Positions 1 to 4,963 are shown, numbered from the stretch's first letter. The stretch is DNA of 5,911 bases from Nitrococcus sp. (GCA_030452365.1 JAKDMK010000169.1:1-5911), one strand, 5' to 3'. Numbers and translations are program-made. Notes: generated from the sequence alone by a model not told the origin.

Positions 1-518
1 CCGAGAAACGATCCCACGCGACCGGGCATGCGGTTGAGAAACCAAGTGGCGCCGATATCGGGGTAGAGGCCGATCGTGATCTCAGGCATGGCGATATGTG
101 AGGTTTCGGTAACCACTCGATGGCTTGCGCCGGCCATCAGCCCCAGGCCACCGCCTATGACGATGCCGTGCCCCCAGCAGAGCACGGGCTTGGGATAGGT
201 GTGGATCTGATAGTCGAGACGGTACTCTGTCTCGAAAAAGCGCTTCGCCACCGGATTCGGGCCGCCGGGGTGCGCGCGCATGGAATCATAGAGCGCGATC
301 ACATCACCACCGGCGCAGAACGCCTTCGCACCACTGCCCTCGATCACCACGCAGACAATCGCCGGGTCTTGTGCCCAGTCGGAAAGCCGCGCCTGCAAGG
401 CGTCGATCATCGCTTGACTGAGCGCATTGAGCGAGCGTTCGGCATTGAGCCGGGCGAAGCCGAGCTTGCGGCCGTTCTTGGCGGGGCGTTCCTCGAATAG
501 CACGGATTGATCGCTCAT
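1..518 (-). CDS. 3-hydroxyisobutyryl-CoA hydrolase / enoyl-CoA hydratase family protein (partial, N-terminal part)
   Basis: This minus-strand gene starts at ATG 518-516 and leaves the window at its C-terminal side, giving 172 visible residues of a family usually about 350-380 long. It has the crotonase fold: the oxyanion-hole segment is FCAGGDVIALYD (residues 67-78), followed by GHGIVIGGGLGL (about 117-128). The stretch MPEITIGLYPDIG (144-156) places Glu146 and Asp154 eight residues apart, matching the catalytic Glu/Asp pair known in HIBCH (E169/D177 in the human enzyme). That argues for hydrolase rather than simple hydratase activity. HIBCH hydrolyses 3-hydroxyisobutyryl-CoA in valine breakdown, in the cytoplasm; bacterial members are often annotated only as enoyl-CoA hydratase/isomerase. 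An AGGA motif about 8 nt upstream of the ATG supports the start. The family call is firm; the exact substrate is inferred. Confidence 0.93.
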   Translation of the reverse strand, partial: MSDQSVLFEERPAKNGRKLGFARLNAERSLNALSQAMIDALQARLSDWAQDPAIVCVVIEGSGAKAFCAGGDVIALYDSMRAHPGGPNPVAKRFFETEYRLDYQIHTYPKPVLCWGHGIVIGGGLGLMAGASHRVVTETSHIAMPEITIGLYPDIGATWFLNRMPGRVGSFL

Positions 519-931
519 GGCGTTTCCTGTCGTTCGCCGTGGCGATGCTGATGTCGGCTGGTAGACCTACGCAGCCTACGTGTTAGGTTTCGAATGACCT
601 TGCGCATGTGTCAAGACTCGTCTGATCTATAATAACGTTTTTCGGGATTCGACTGTATTATGGCTTCCATCGGCGAAAACACATTCAGGCGTGCGTACAT
701 CATTTCCGCAGGTAATGAGAGGCTACGCATAGCGGGTCATAACAATTTAATTCGACGACCAAAACAATCATGGAGGCTGCTGGAAAAACCGCGGGAGGGC
801 TTTCAGAGCTTTTTTGACGGTCTTTTTGACTTCACGACTACGTCCGTGCTCTACCTTGAAACTCATGATGTCCCTTTGTCCTCGTTCGACAATAGTTCTA
901 TCCTCGTGCAGTTGCTAAAGTACATGAATCA
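519..931. other. Gene-poor region between divergent genes; possible promoters only
   Basis: I find no gene I can support here. An open frame runs from ATG 660 to 1157, but its translation has no recognisable domain and its end overlaps the zinc-finger gene in another frame, so I leave it out. I looked in all frames for the DUF4258/RelE-like toxin that normally sits before a YgiT-type gene and did not find one. On the minus strand TTGACA (614-609) is a perfect -35 box for the HIBCH-like gene, but the -10 position 18 nt on is weak (AAACCT). On the plus strand a perfect TATAAT lies at 628-633, without a good -35 partner. The stretch from about 620 to 930 is visibly AT-richer than its flanks, which fits foreign or degraded DNA. 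Confidence 0.5.
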
Positions 932-1150
932 TTGGACCAATGTGCGTATTGCCCAGGGCTACGGGGATCTTCTGGCGTTGCTCCATTTCATGTGGACCGC
1001 AACAGCTACCATTTGTTACTGGATTCTGTGCTTGCTTGGGTATGTTCGCAATGCGGCGACGCGTACTTCGAAGAGTCGGAAATCGCATCAATTCACGAGG
1101 CGATCAGCGCTATCGACGACCAGGCGAAAAGGCTATCGGCGTCGGGGTGA
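932..1150 (+). CDS. YgiT-type (MqsA N-terminal-like) zinc-finger protein, antitoxin-like, without visible toxin
   Basis: This 72-residue protein has paired CxxC motifs: C4-A-Y-C7 at the start and C38-S-Q-C41-G in WVCSQCGDAYFEE. The middle APFHVDR and YHLLLD segments and the C-terminal EIASIHEAI helix also match short YgiT-type zinc-finger proteins. In that family the four cysteines bind zinc, and the proteins are usually the antitoxin half of a toxin-antitoxin pair. This one lacks the C-terminal helix-turn-helix of full-length MqsA. No ATG fits: the frame opens after a stop at 893-895 and the only sensible start is TTG 932, three codons before the first cysteine. The ribosome binding site is weak. 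The family's usual Pro before AWVC is Leu34 here. The partner toxin normally lies just upstream and I do not find it, so this may be an orphan or the intact end of a decayed module. Confidence 0.72.
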   Translation: MDQCAYCPGLRGSSGVAPFHVDRNSYHLLLDSVLAWVCSQCGDAYFEESEIASIHEAISAIDDQAKRLSASG

Positions 1151-1153
1151 GGG

Positions 1154-1249
1154 ATGACAGATTGCGGCGGGCCGCCGTCTGATGAGGCGTTGCTCCACGC
1201 TGCGGATCTCGTGTTCCAGGAGTACGACCGCCGCGAGGCTCAGGAGTGA
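1154..1249 (+). CDS. Short 31-residue ORF directly behind the zinc-finger gene; function unknown
   Basis: ATG 1154 follows the zinc-finger stop (1148-1150) by 3 nt, and GGGG at 1144-1147 lies 6 nt upstream, so translational coupling is plausible. The peptide begins MTDCGG and is mainly an acidic, probably helical segment, DEALLHAADLVFQEYDRREAQE. I do not recognise a family. The final helix looks like the C-terminal tail seen on various small antitoxin-like proteins, but that is only an impression. It could be a genuine small protein, the remnant of a longer gene, or chance coding potential in GC-rich DNA. Confidence 0.33.
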   Translation: MTDCGGPPSDEALLHAADLVFQEYDRREAQE

Positions 1250-1285
1250 GTGTCCCGCGGCGGGGCGGAGGCTCCCATCTGTCAA

Positions 1286-1579
1286 TTATGGTTCTCGCAC
1301 CGGCTGCGCATGCAGTCGCAGTCCAAGTGCGCGCACGACCTTCAACACCGTGTCGTAACGCGGTTTTGCCCCCGGCGCCAGCGCTTTATACAGGCTCTCA
1401 CGCCCCAATCCGGCATCCTTGGCCAGCTGCGTCATGCCACGGGCGCGTGCCACGTCCTTGACCGCCACCAGGAACAGATCGGGATTTGGGTCTTCCAGCG
1501 CAGCCGTCAGATACTCCGCGATGGTTTCCTCATCCTCAAGGTAATCAGCCGCATCGAATAGTGGAGTCTTGATCTTCAT
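1286..1579 (-). CDS. HigA-like addiction-module antitoxin (helix-turn-helix, TIGR02684-type)
   Basis: This complete 97-aa protein has the layout of the 'putative addiction module antidote' family. The N-terminal segment is TPLFDAADYLEDEETIAEYL (5-24), followed by the ALEDPNPDLFLVAVKDVARARG stretch (27-48). The helix-turn-helix spans about 49-70 (MTQLAKDAGLGRESLYKAL) and leads into RYDTVLKVVRALGL (74-87). In this family the antitoxin neutralises a RelE/ParE-superfamily toxin and represses the operon by binding its promoter. The ATG lies 3 nt after the stop that the upstream toxin would use in its correct frame, the usual toxin-first order. The reading frame is clean, while the toxin before it is broken twice. 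The gene may therefore survive as an orphan regulator, as protection against related toxins elsewhere, or because decay has not yet reached it. The family call is firm; activity is inferred. Confidence 0.9.
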   Translation of the reverse strand: MKIKTPLFDAADYLEDEETIAEYLTAALEDPNPDLFLVAVKDVARARGMTQLAKDAGLGRESLYKALAPGAKPRYDTVLKVVRALGLRLHAQPVREP

Positions 1580-1582
1580 AGC

Positions 1583-1855
1583 TCACGCCTTCTTCAGCAT
1601 GCGAGCCAAGGTGATGGCGCGCTTGATGTCACGGGACTGCGAGGACTTATCCCCGCCCAGGAGAGCAGATAAACCACCTTGTCGAGGCGCGTGTAATAGA
1701 CCCGGTAGCCTGGTCCAGTGTCGACGCGCATCTCGGAAACACCTTCGCCTATTGGCCTACAGTCGCCGAGGTTGCCGGCCTCCGCCGATCTTGTCCTTGA
1801 GGCCGGACAGCCAAGCATCAAATTCGGCGGTACGGTGGAATTGCTTCACGTCCAT
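1583..1855 (-). pseudogene. HigB-like RelE/ParE-superfamily toxin, broken by an internal deletion and a frameshift
   Basis: Three successive frames together spell one toxin of the 'addiction module killer protein' family (TIGR02683-like, normally about 100 aa). Frame one, from ATG 1855, gives MDVKQFHRTAEFDAWLSGLK and DKIG, and then runs into a stop. Near 1784 the frame jumps to EAGNLGDC, GEGVSEMRVD and GPGYRVYYTR. About 29 nt that should encode the arginine-rich helix (RAR..ARIR in relatives) are missing there. Near 1661-1664 two extra bases (a TC doublet) shift the frame again; the third frame reads LGGDKSSQSRDIKRAITLAR and MLKKA, stopping at TGA 1585-1583. Intact members are ribosome-dependent mRNA-cleaving or related growth-inhibiting toxins. 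With the helix gone and two shifts, no functional toxin can be made. The stop sits 3 nt before the antitoxin ATG, so the original operon layout is preserved. Confidence 0.88.
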
Positions 1856-1859
1856 AAAC

Positions 1860-1875
1860 GTATCGCTTCGGATAC
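1860..1875 (-). promoter_or_regulatory. Palindromic operator candidate for the HigBA-like operon
   Basis: GTATC (1860-1864) and GATAC (1871-1875) form an inverted repeat with a 6-nt centre, five bases upstream of the toxin ATG on the minus strand. TTGTAG just upstream on that strand could be a -35 box, which would put the repeat within the promoter core. Antitoxins of this family autorepress by binding palindromes at this position. The palindrome is seen; the binding is inferred. Confidence 0.5.
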
Positions 1876-1963
1876 AAAACTACAAGGTGTGGCGATACTC
1901 GGTTCCCTGATATACCCACGAGTGGATTCTCCAGCGCGCGATCCGGGTCGCGTGTTCGACTTT

Positions 1964-2131
1964 TCACGCTGCACCCAAACGCCCTCTGGCTATTCGGCTG
2001 ATGGTCGATACATGCAACTGAAAATTCGCTCCAATTTCCGCGAGCGTGAATCCGCGGGTGGCATACGCCGCCTGAATCGCTGAATCGCGCTCTGCGTGGT
2101 CGCGCGCGATGCTCTCAAGCGACGGAATTCG
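1964..2131 (-). pseudogene. C-terminal remnant of a REP-associated tyrosine transposase (RAYT)-like protein, helix-turn-helix part
   Basis: About 55 codons ending at TGA 1966-1964 read PSLESIARDHAERDSAIQ, AAYATRGFTLAEIGANF and QLHVSTISRIARG. This is the C-terminal helix-turn-helix found on many gammaproteobacterial RAYT/TnpA-REP-like transposases, whose usual form is ERD.AI..AY..G.YTL.EIG.HFG.HYSTVSRI. The catalytic N-terminal domain (HUH motif and tyrosine) is absent. Upstream, the same frame stays open to about 2257 but shows no family resemblance. A neighbouring frame has a weakly RAYT-like VRRYIYWGL near 2140-2170, so further frameshifts are possible. Such transposases mobilise REP palindromes; one REP-like palindrome lies in this window at 3850-3882. 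The call rests on motif recognition only. Confidence 0.62.
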
Positions 2132-2271
2132 AGAGTTACTCGAAGCCCCCAATAAATGTATCGGCGGACGCAGGCAGCGTAGTACCCTTGAGCAAACGGT
2201 CCGGTTGACGATCCTATGGCGGGCTGGGCGAGAAGCACACAGGGCTCGCAAGTACACGCAATGGACACCTG

Positions 2272-2832
2272 ATGGTTATCCCACGACAGCGCCACGCTCG
2301 CTATGAAGACCTCTTCTCACTCCCCGATAACCTGGTGGGGGAGATTATCGAGGGCAAGCTATATACCCATCCGCGACCGGCGCCGCGGCATGCGGTGGCC
2401 TCATCGGCCATCGGCATCGAGATCGGCAGTCCATTCCACCGCGGCCGTGGCGGCCCCGGCGGCTGGTGGATATTGGATGAGCCCGAGCTGCATCTGGGCG
2501 AGGATATTCTCGTTCCGGATCTCGCCGGCTGGCGGCGCGAGCAGATGCCGAAATTGCCGGAGACCGCCTGGTTCGAGCTCGCCCCGGACTGGGTCTGCGA
2601 GATCCTCTCACCGGCCACGGCGAAGGTCGATCGCATGTCGAAGATGCCCTGCTATGCGGTCAATGGCGTGGCCCACTGTTGGCTGGTTGACCCCGACGCT
2701 CGCACCCTGGAAGCCTTCAGGCTCAGCGATAGCCAATGGCTCCTGCTGGGGAGCTTCGTCGATGAAGTCGATGTGGCCGCGGAGCCGTTCGAGTCCGTGC
2801 CCTTTTCTCTCGCCGCACTGTGGGCGGCGTGA
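2272..2832 (+). CDS. Uma2-family putative endonuclease (DUF820, PD-(D/E)XK-like)
   Basis: This complete 186-aa protein matches the usual Uma2 length. Family landmarks run in order: YEDLFSLPDN (11-20), the GEIIEGKLY strand (23-31) with PRPAPRHA after it, VPDLAGWRRE (81-90), PDWVCEILSP (105-114), then TAKVDRMSKMPCYAVNGV and HCWLVDP (135-141). The PD-(D/E)XK-type active-site candidates are Glu27, Asp83, Glu110 and Lys118 or Lys124, all present. Members are widespread in cyanobacteria and some proteobacteria, often in many copies; they are annotated as restriction-endonuclease-like and their biological role is largely unproven. ATG 2272 gives the expected N-terminus, though I see no Shine-Dalgarno sequence before it. 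No methylase or other partner gene is adjacent. The gene looks intact, unlike its accessory neighbours. Confidence 0.9.
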   Translation: MVIPRQRHARYEDLFSLPDNLVGEIIEGKLYTHPRPAPRHAVASSAIGIEIGSPFHRGRGGPGGWWILDEPELHLGEDILVPDLAGWRREQMPKLPETAWFELAPDWVCEILSPATAKVDRMSKMPCYAVNGVAHCWLVDPDARTLEAFRLSDSQWLLLGSFVDEVDVAAEPFESVPFSLAALWAA

Positions 2833-2947
2833 GCGCGCGCTCCTCTGTTCGATACACCGACGAACAGATACAAGCAGGGGCCGACTTGCCCCCAGCAAGA
2901 CCGAACATCGCGCGATAACTTCTATAGCTGCAGTAAGGCGTCTGTGC

Positions 2948-3259
2948 ATGAATATCGATATCGACAAACTGACTGAGCGGGAGTTGATTGACTTGAATCA
3001 CCGCGTGGTGGAAAGGCTTCGCTTTTTGGCTCAAATGCGGGCCCACGGTGCCATGCTGCGATTCAGCATCGGGCAGCGAGTCTCGTTCAATCCTGATAAC
3101 GGCAAAACGGTCACCGGCATGCTCATGAAATATAATAAGAAGACCGTCACCGTTATTACCGATGACGGGCACCGTTGGAACGTTTCGCCGAGCTACCTGC
3201 GCGAAGCGGAGCCCAAAGACGTCACACCGAAGAGAGGCAATGTTGTCCAGCTCAAATAG
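2948..3259 (+). CDS. Conserved-looking hypothetical protein, 103 aa, helix followed by a small beta domain
   Basis: ATG 2948 is preceded by AAGG (2934-2937) about 10 nt upstream. Residues 7-35 (KLTERELIDLNHRVVERLRF and on) form a likely amphipathic helix. Residues 38-85 look like a compact beta-barrel: RFSIGQRVSFNPDNGKTVTG, then MLMKYNKKTVTVITDDG and HRWNVSPSYL. The pattern (G-rich turn, V.F, G.L..Y.KKTVTV, DDG..W.VSP) is that of SH3/KOW-like small barrels, often used to bind nucleic acid or protein. The frame is open far upstream through the Uma2 gene, but that part is its out-of-frame shadow. I have seen similar unnamed proteins in proteobacteria; no function is known to me. It lies upstream of rnk on the same strand with a long hairpin between, so co-transcription is possible. 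Confidence 0.82.
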   Translation: MNIDIDKLTERELIDLNHRVVERLRFLAQMRAHGAMLRFSIGQRVSFNPDNGKTVTGMLMKYNKKTVTVITDDGHRWNVSPSYLREAEPKDVTPKRGNVVQLK

Positions 3260-3297
3260 GTTAGTCGTGGAGTCGCCCAACACAATGCGCTGCTGAG

Positions 3298-3339
3298 CGC
3301 AACGTTCGCCGGCGCTGCGCGCCGACGAACGGAGTTGCG
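3298..3339 (+). repeat. Long imperfect hairpin in the intergenic space before rnk
   Basis: CGTTCG (3303-3308) pairs with CGAACG (3326-3331). After a C/A mismatch, CGGCG (3310-3314) pairs with CGCCG (3320-3324) around a 5-nt loop. Outside these, CGCAA (3298-3302) pairs with TTGCG (3335-3339), leaving a one-sided GAG bulge. This makes about 16 base pairs. No T-tract follows, so it is not a typical intrinsic terminator. It could be a REP/BIME-type element, an mRNA-stability hairpin between the 103-aa gene and rnk, or a binding site. Confidence 0.7.
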
Positions 3340-3389
3340 ACATCCGGTTTAAGGCTGGCATATCAAATCCATAATGAGGTTGATTCACA

Positions 3390-3803
3390 ATGGGACAAAG
3401 ACCACCCGTCACAATATCTTCACTCGATGAGGCGCGACTCGAAAAGATTCTCGCCGCCCTTGACCGTAACGTCTTGCCTAATGGGGAAGAGCTTCAAACC
3501 GAGTTGGATCGAGCCAATATTGTGGCGCCGGAGGAAATGCCGCCCGATGTCGTCACAATGAACTCAACCGTGATCTTCCGTATGCAGCCATCCAACAGAG
3601 AGTTCTCATTGACGCTCGTCTATCCAAGCGAAATTGACGGCAGTGTGGACAAAATATCCATTCTTGCACCCGTTGGCAGTGCGCTGCTTGGCTTACGAGA
3701 AGGCGACGAGATCTCTTGGCCCAGACCCGGCGGTGGGTCGCTGCAAGTTTGTATTCTGAGAGTTGTATATCAACCGGAGCGTTCGGGTGATTTCCGGCGG
3801 TAG
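3390..3803 (+). CDS. rnk: Rnk, nucleoside diphosphate kinase regulator (GreA/GreB-family RNA polymerase-binding protein)
   Basis: The 137-aa length is that of Rnk (136 aa in E. coli). The N-terminal part PPVTISSLDEARLEKIL and ELDRANIV (38-45) corresponds to Rnk's short coiled coil. The C-terminal FKBP-like domain carries the signature PPDVVTMNSTVIF (51-63), TLVYP (75-79), APVGSALLGLREGD (93-106) and the terminal VVYQPERSGDFRR. Rnk binds RNA polymerase like Gre factors but lacks the long coiled coil and acidic tip needed for transcript cleavage. It was named for its effect on nucleoside diphosphate kinase levels in E. coli. A GAGGT Shine-Dalgarno (3376-3380) lies 9 nt before the ATG. The gene is intact and is the clearest core gene in the window. 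Confidence 0.95.
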   Translation: MGQRPPVTISSLDEARLEKILAALDRNVLPNGEELQTELDRANIVAPEEMPPDVVTMNSTVIFRMQPSNREFSLTLVYPSEIDGSVDKISILAPVGSALLGLREGDEISWPRPGGGSLQVCILRVVYQPERSGDFRR

Positions 3804-3849
3804 CGCTGCTTGATTTATCCGCAGGAGAATGCTAGTAGCGGACAGCCCG

Positions 3850-3882
3850 CGTAGCGCAATAGCGAAGCGCATTGCGCCGCAT
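3850..3882. repeat. REP-like palindromic repeat copy downstream of rnk
   Basis: GCGCAAT (3854-3860) and ATTGCGC (3871-3877) are perfect inverted arms. Inside them GCG (3862-3864) pairs with CGC (3868-3870) around an AAG loop, with one bulged A. The flanks CGTAG on the left and CGCATG on the right resemble a repeat I recall from intergenic spaces of several gammaproteobacteria (CGTAGGGTGCAAT...GCATTGCACCGCATG). Such elements are usually propagated by RAYT transposases. It may also protect the 3' end of the rnk mRNA. Confidence 0.62.
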
Positions 3883-4120
3883 GCTTCTTCACTTTCGTCG
3901 CGTCGCGCGGCCTTGGAAGCCGGCACTTCCTTTAGAATCCAACGATACCGATCGAAAGGAGCCCAGCGATCAAACGGAGGGAGTGAAGGCTTGCGGAGAA
4001 CATTCGGCGCATTACGGCCTGTTCGGCCGATACGGCAGCGGCGGCAGCACGCTAAGCGTGCTTGGCGGGGAGCGCATGCGCCGGAGGCTGCGGGCTCGGC
4101 GCGAGTGTAAAGATTCCTGA
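3883..4120. other. Gene-poor stretch between the REP-like repeat and the PIN remnant
   Basis: Two plus-strand open frames cross this stretch (3829-4110 and 3872-4120), but neither translation resembles any antitoxin or other family, and both begin inside the REP-like palindrome. One ends with TGA directly abutting the PIN ATG at 4121, which would suit a VapB-VapC layout, but its arginine- and glycine-rich sequence does not support that. GGAGGGA at 3976-3982 followed at once by GTG is too close to be a good start. The only structure I see is the hairpin at 4046-4062. Confidence 0.45.
4046..4062. repeat. Perfect 7-bp hairpin, 3-nt loop
   Basis: AGCACGC (4046-4052), TAA loop, GCGTGCT (4056-4062). 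No T-tract follows on either strand, so it is not an obvious terminator. It lies about 60 nt upstream of the PIN remnant and could be an operator or a repeat fragment. Confidence 0.5.
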
Positions 4121-4351
4121 ATGCGGCGCGTGATGGTCGACACCGGCCCCATCGTGGCCCTGTTTGATCGCGATCTGCGGTTTATCCGGGACTTCATGGA
4201 CCAGTACCGCGATCTGCCTGCGGACTTCGCCGATGCCTCGGTCGTTGCATTGTGCCGTCGGCTGAAGTGCACCGAAGTCGCCACGGTGGACAGCGAATTC
4301 GATGTCTATCGGCTGCCCGACAAGCGGCGGTTGGATAACGTCTTTTTCTAA
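4121..4351 (+). pseudogene. PIN-domain (VapC-like) toxin with its central region deleted in frame
   Basis: The N-terminus MVDTGPIVALFDRD (5-18) is the first PIN motif with its metal-binding Asp7. The C-terminal half is also present: RDFMDQYRDLPADFADASVV (23-42) with Asp35 and Asp38, then VATVDSEFDVYRLP (53-66) with Asp57. An intact PIN toxin of this type is about 130-140 aa. This one has 76, and about 60 residues between FDRD and LRFIRD are missing, including the helices carrying the conserved active-site Glu. The frame stays open across the join, so a short protein could still be made, but it should lack nuclease activity. VapC toxins normally cleave RNA (tRNA or rRNA) and pair with an upstream antitoxin; none is recognisable here. 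The start is ATG 4121 or ATG 4133. It could be read as a small intact ORF, but the family comparison favours a deletion derivative. Confidence 0.8.
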
Positions 4352-4646
4352 TGCCCGCGTCATGTTGTCAGTACTTTTTACAGCAGCCTCCAGCTAGCCT
4401 ACCAGACACATCAATACACACAAGATAAAACAATTTAGAAACAATGGGGTATAGCGTTGCAGCCGGCTGGATCGGTCCGTGGCATAGAACATGCCCTATT
4501 TCATATTGTGGCGCTAAGTTGCGCCTCGAGAAGGAATCGTGGAACGGGGGAACGGACTCATGGCCATCAATAGGAATGATCGAATGGATTTCGAGGGAGC
4601 CTGGGAAATGGCGAACCTGGCTGTAACTGACGAAAGGAGGCGAATC
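4352..4646. other. Gene-poor leader region before the lipoprotein gene
   Basis: No gene is supported. About 4365-4445 is AT-rich, with TATAGC at 4450-4455 as a weak -10 candidate lacking a proper -35. GGCGC (4510-4514) and GCGCC (4521-4525) form a small hairpin with a 6-nt loop. The lipoprotein frame is open upstream to GTG 4539, adding 36 codons that would place hydrophilic sequence ahead of the signal peptide, so that longer form is unlikely. An ORF at 4444-4626 has no family resemblance. Confidence 0.45.
4633..4640 (+). promoter_or_regulatory. Strong Shine-Dalgarno sequence that fixes the lipoprotein start
   Basis: AAAGGAGG lies 6 nt before ATG 4647 and is the best ribosome binding site in the window. 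It decides for the start at 4647 against the in-frame upstream starts from 4539 on. Confidence 0.85.
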
Positions 4647-4859
4647 ATGAAGACGGCGATCGCGATCCTAGCATCTTTGCTACTGCTCACCGGCTGCGCG
4701 AGCGATATGCGCCGGCTGGTGGCCTCGCTCGACACGGCGGAGTGCGCGGCGTGGGAAATCCGCCAAGGCGATGTGCAGACCGTGGTAACGTGTCAAGGCG
4801 GAGAAGATATGGCAGCTTATCGGCCGGTCAGAAGCCTCTTGACGACAAGCCATAACTGA
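4647..4859 (+). CDS. Small lipoprotein (70 aa), function unknown
   Basis: The first 16 residues, MKTAIAILASLLLLTG, form a classical signal peptide with one positive charge, a hydrophobic core and a lipobox L14-T15-G16-C17. Cys17 should be lipidated and become the mature N-terminus. Ala and Ser follow, with no Asp at +2, which predicts transfer to the outer membrane by the Lol system. The 54-residue mature part (CASDMRRLVASLDT onward) has two more cysteines, Cys33 and Cys49, which could form a disulphide in the periplasm. I do not recognise a named family. The gene stands alone with a strong ribosome binding site and a strong terminator about 100 nt downstream, so it is probably a single-gene transcript. 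The localisation call is well supported; the role is unknown. Confidence 0.8.
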   Translation: MKTAIAILASLLLLTGCASDMRRLVASLDTAECAAWEIRQGDVQTVVTCQGGEDMAAYRPVRSLLTTSHN

Positions 4860-4892
4860 CTCGCCCATGAAAATTACCGTCGCCGGCTGATC

Positions 4893-4911
4893 TCCTCCAA
4901 ACTTATGAGGA
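4893..4911. repeat. Short inverted repeat after the lipoprotein gene
   Basis: TCCTC (4893-4897) and GAGGA (4907-4911) are separated by 9 nt. It lies in the 3' untranslated part of the lipoprotein transcript, ahead of the terminator. The right arm looks like a Shine-Dalgarno sequence, but no real ORF follows. It may be chance. Confidence 0.25.
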
Positions 4912-4963
4912 TGATGACTGAGGCTCGCGGCGCTCGGCATTTTCGGTGAGCACCTAACAACAC

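Noticed and set aside
120..500. 126-codon plus-strand open frame at the left edge
   Set aside because: Antisense shadow of the HIBCH-like gene, whose catalytic motifs are on the minus strand.
660..1157. 165-codon open frame starting at ATG 660, shortly after a TATAAT
   Set aside because: Its translation has no recognisable motif and its end overlaps, in another frame, the zinc-finger gene whose paired CxxC motifs clearly identify the coding frame.
2877..2892. GGGGC/GCCCC inverted repeat after the Uma2 gene, considered as a terminator
   Set aside because: Only five base pairs and no T-tract follows; too weak to call.
2303..2947. Upstream part of a 318-codon open frame that ends at 3259
   Set aside because: Residues before Met 2948 are an arginine/serine-rich shadow of the Uma2 gene in another frame; only 2948-3259 looks like protein.
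3298..3339. Hairpin considered as an integron attC site because of the AAC...GTT ends and one-sided bulge
   Set aside because: The ends do not fit the RYYYAAC/GTTRRRY consensus, the element is shorter than known attC sites, and no integrase or second site is present.
2723..3412. 229-codon minus-strand open frame opposite the 103-aa gene
   Set aside because: It is antisense to a well-formed coding sequence and shows no domain; a typical GC-rich shadow.
3872..4120. ORF abutting the PIN remnant, considered as its VapB-like antitoxin
   Set aside because: The stop-to-start spacing fits, but the sequence lacks any ribbon-helix-helix, AbrB or Phd pattern and begins inside the REP-like palindrome.
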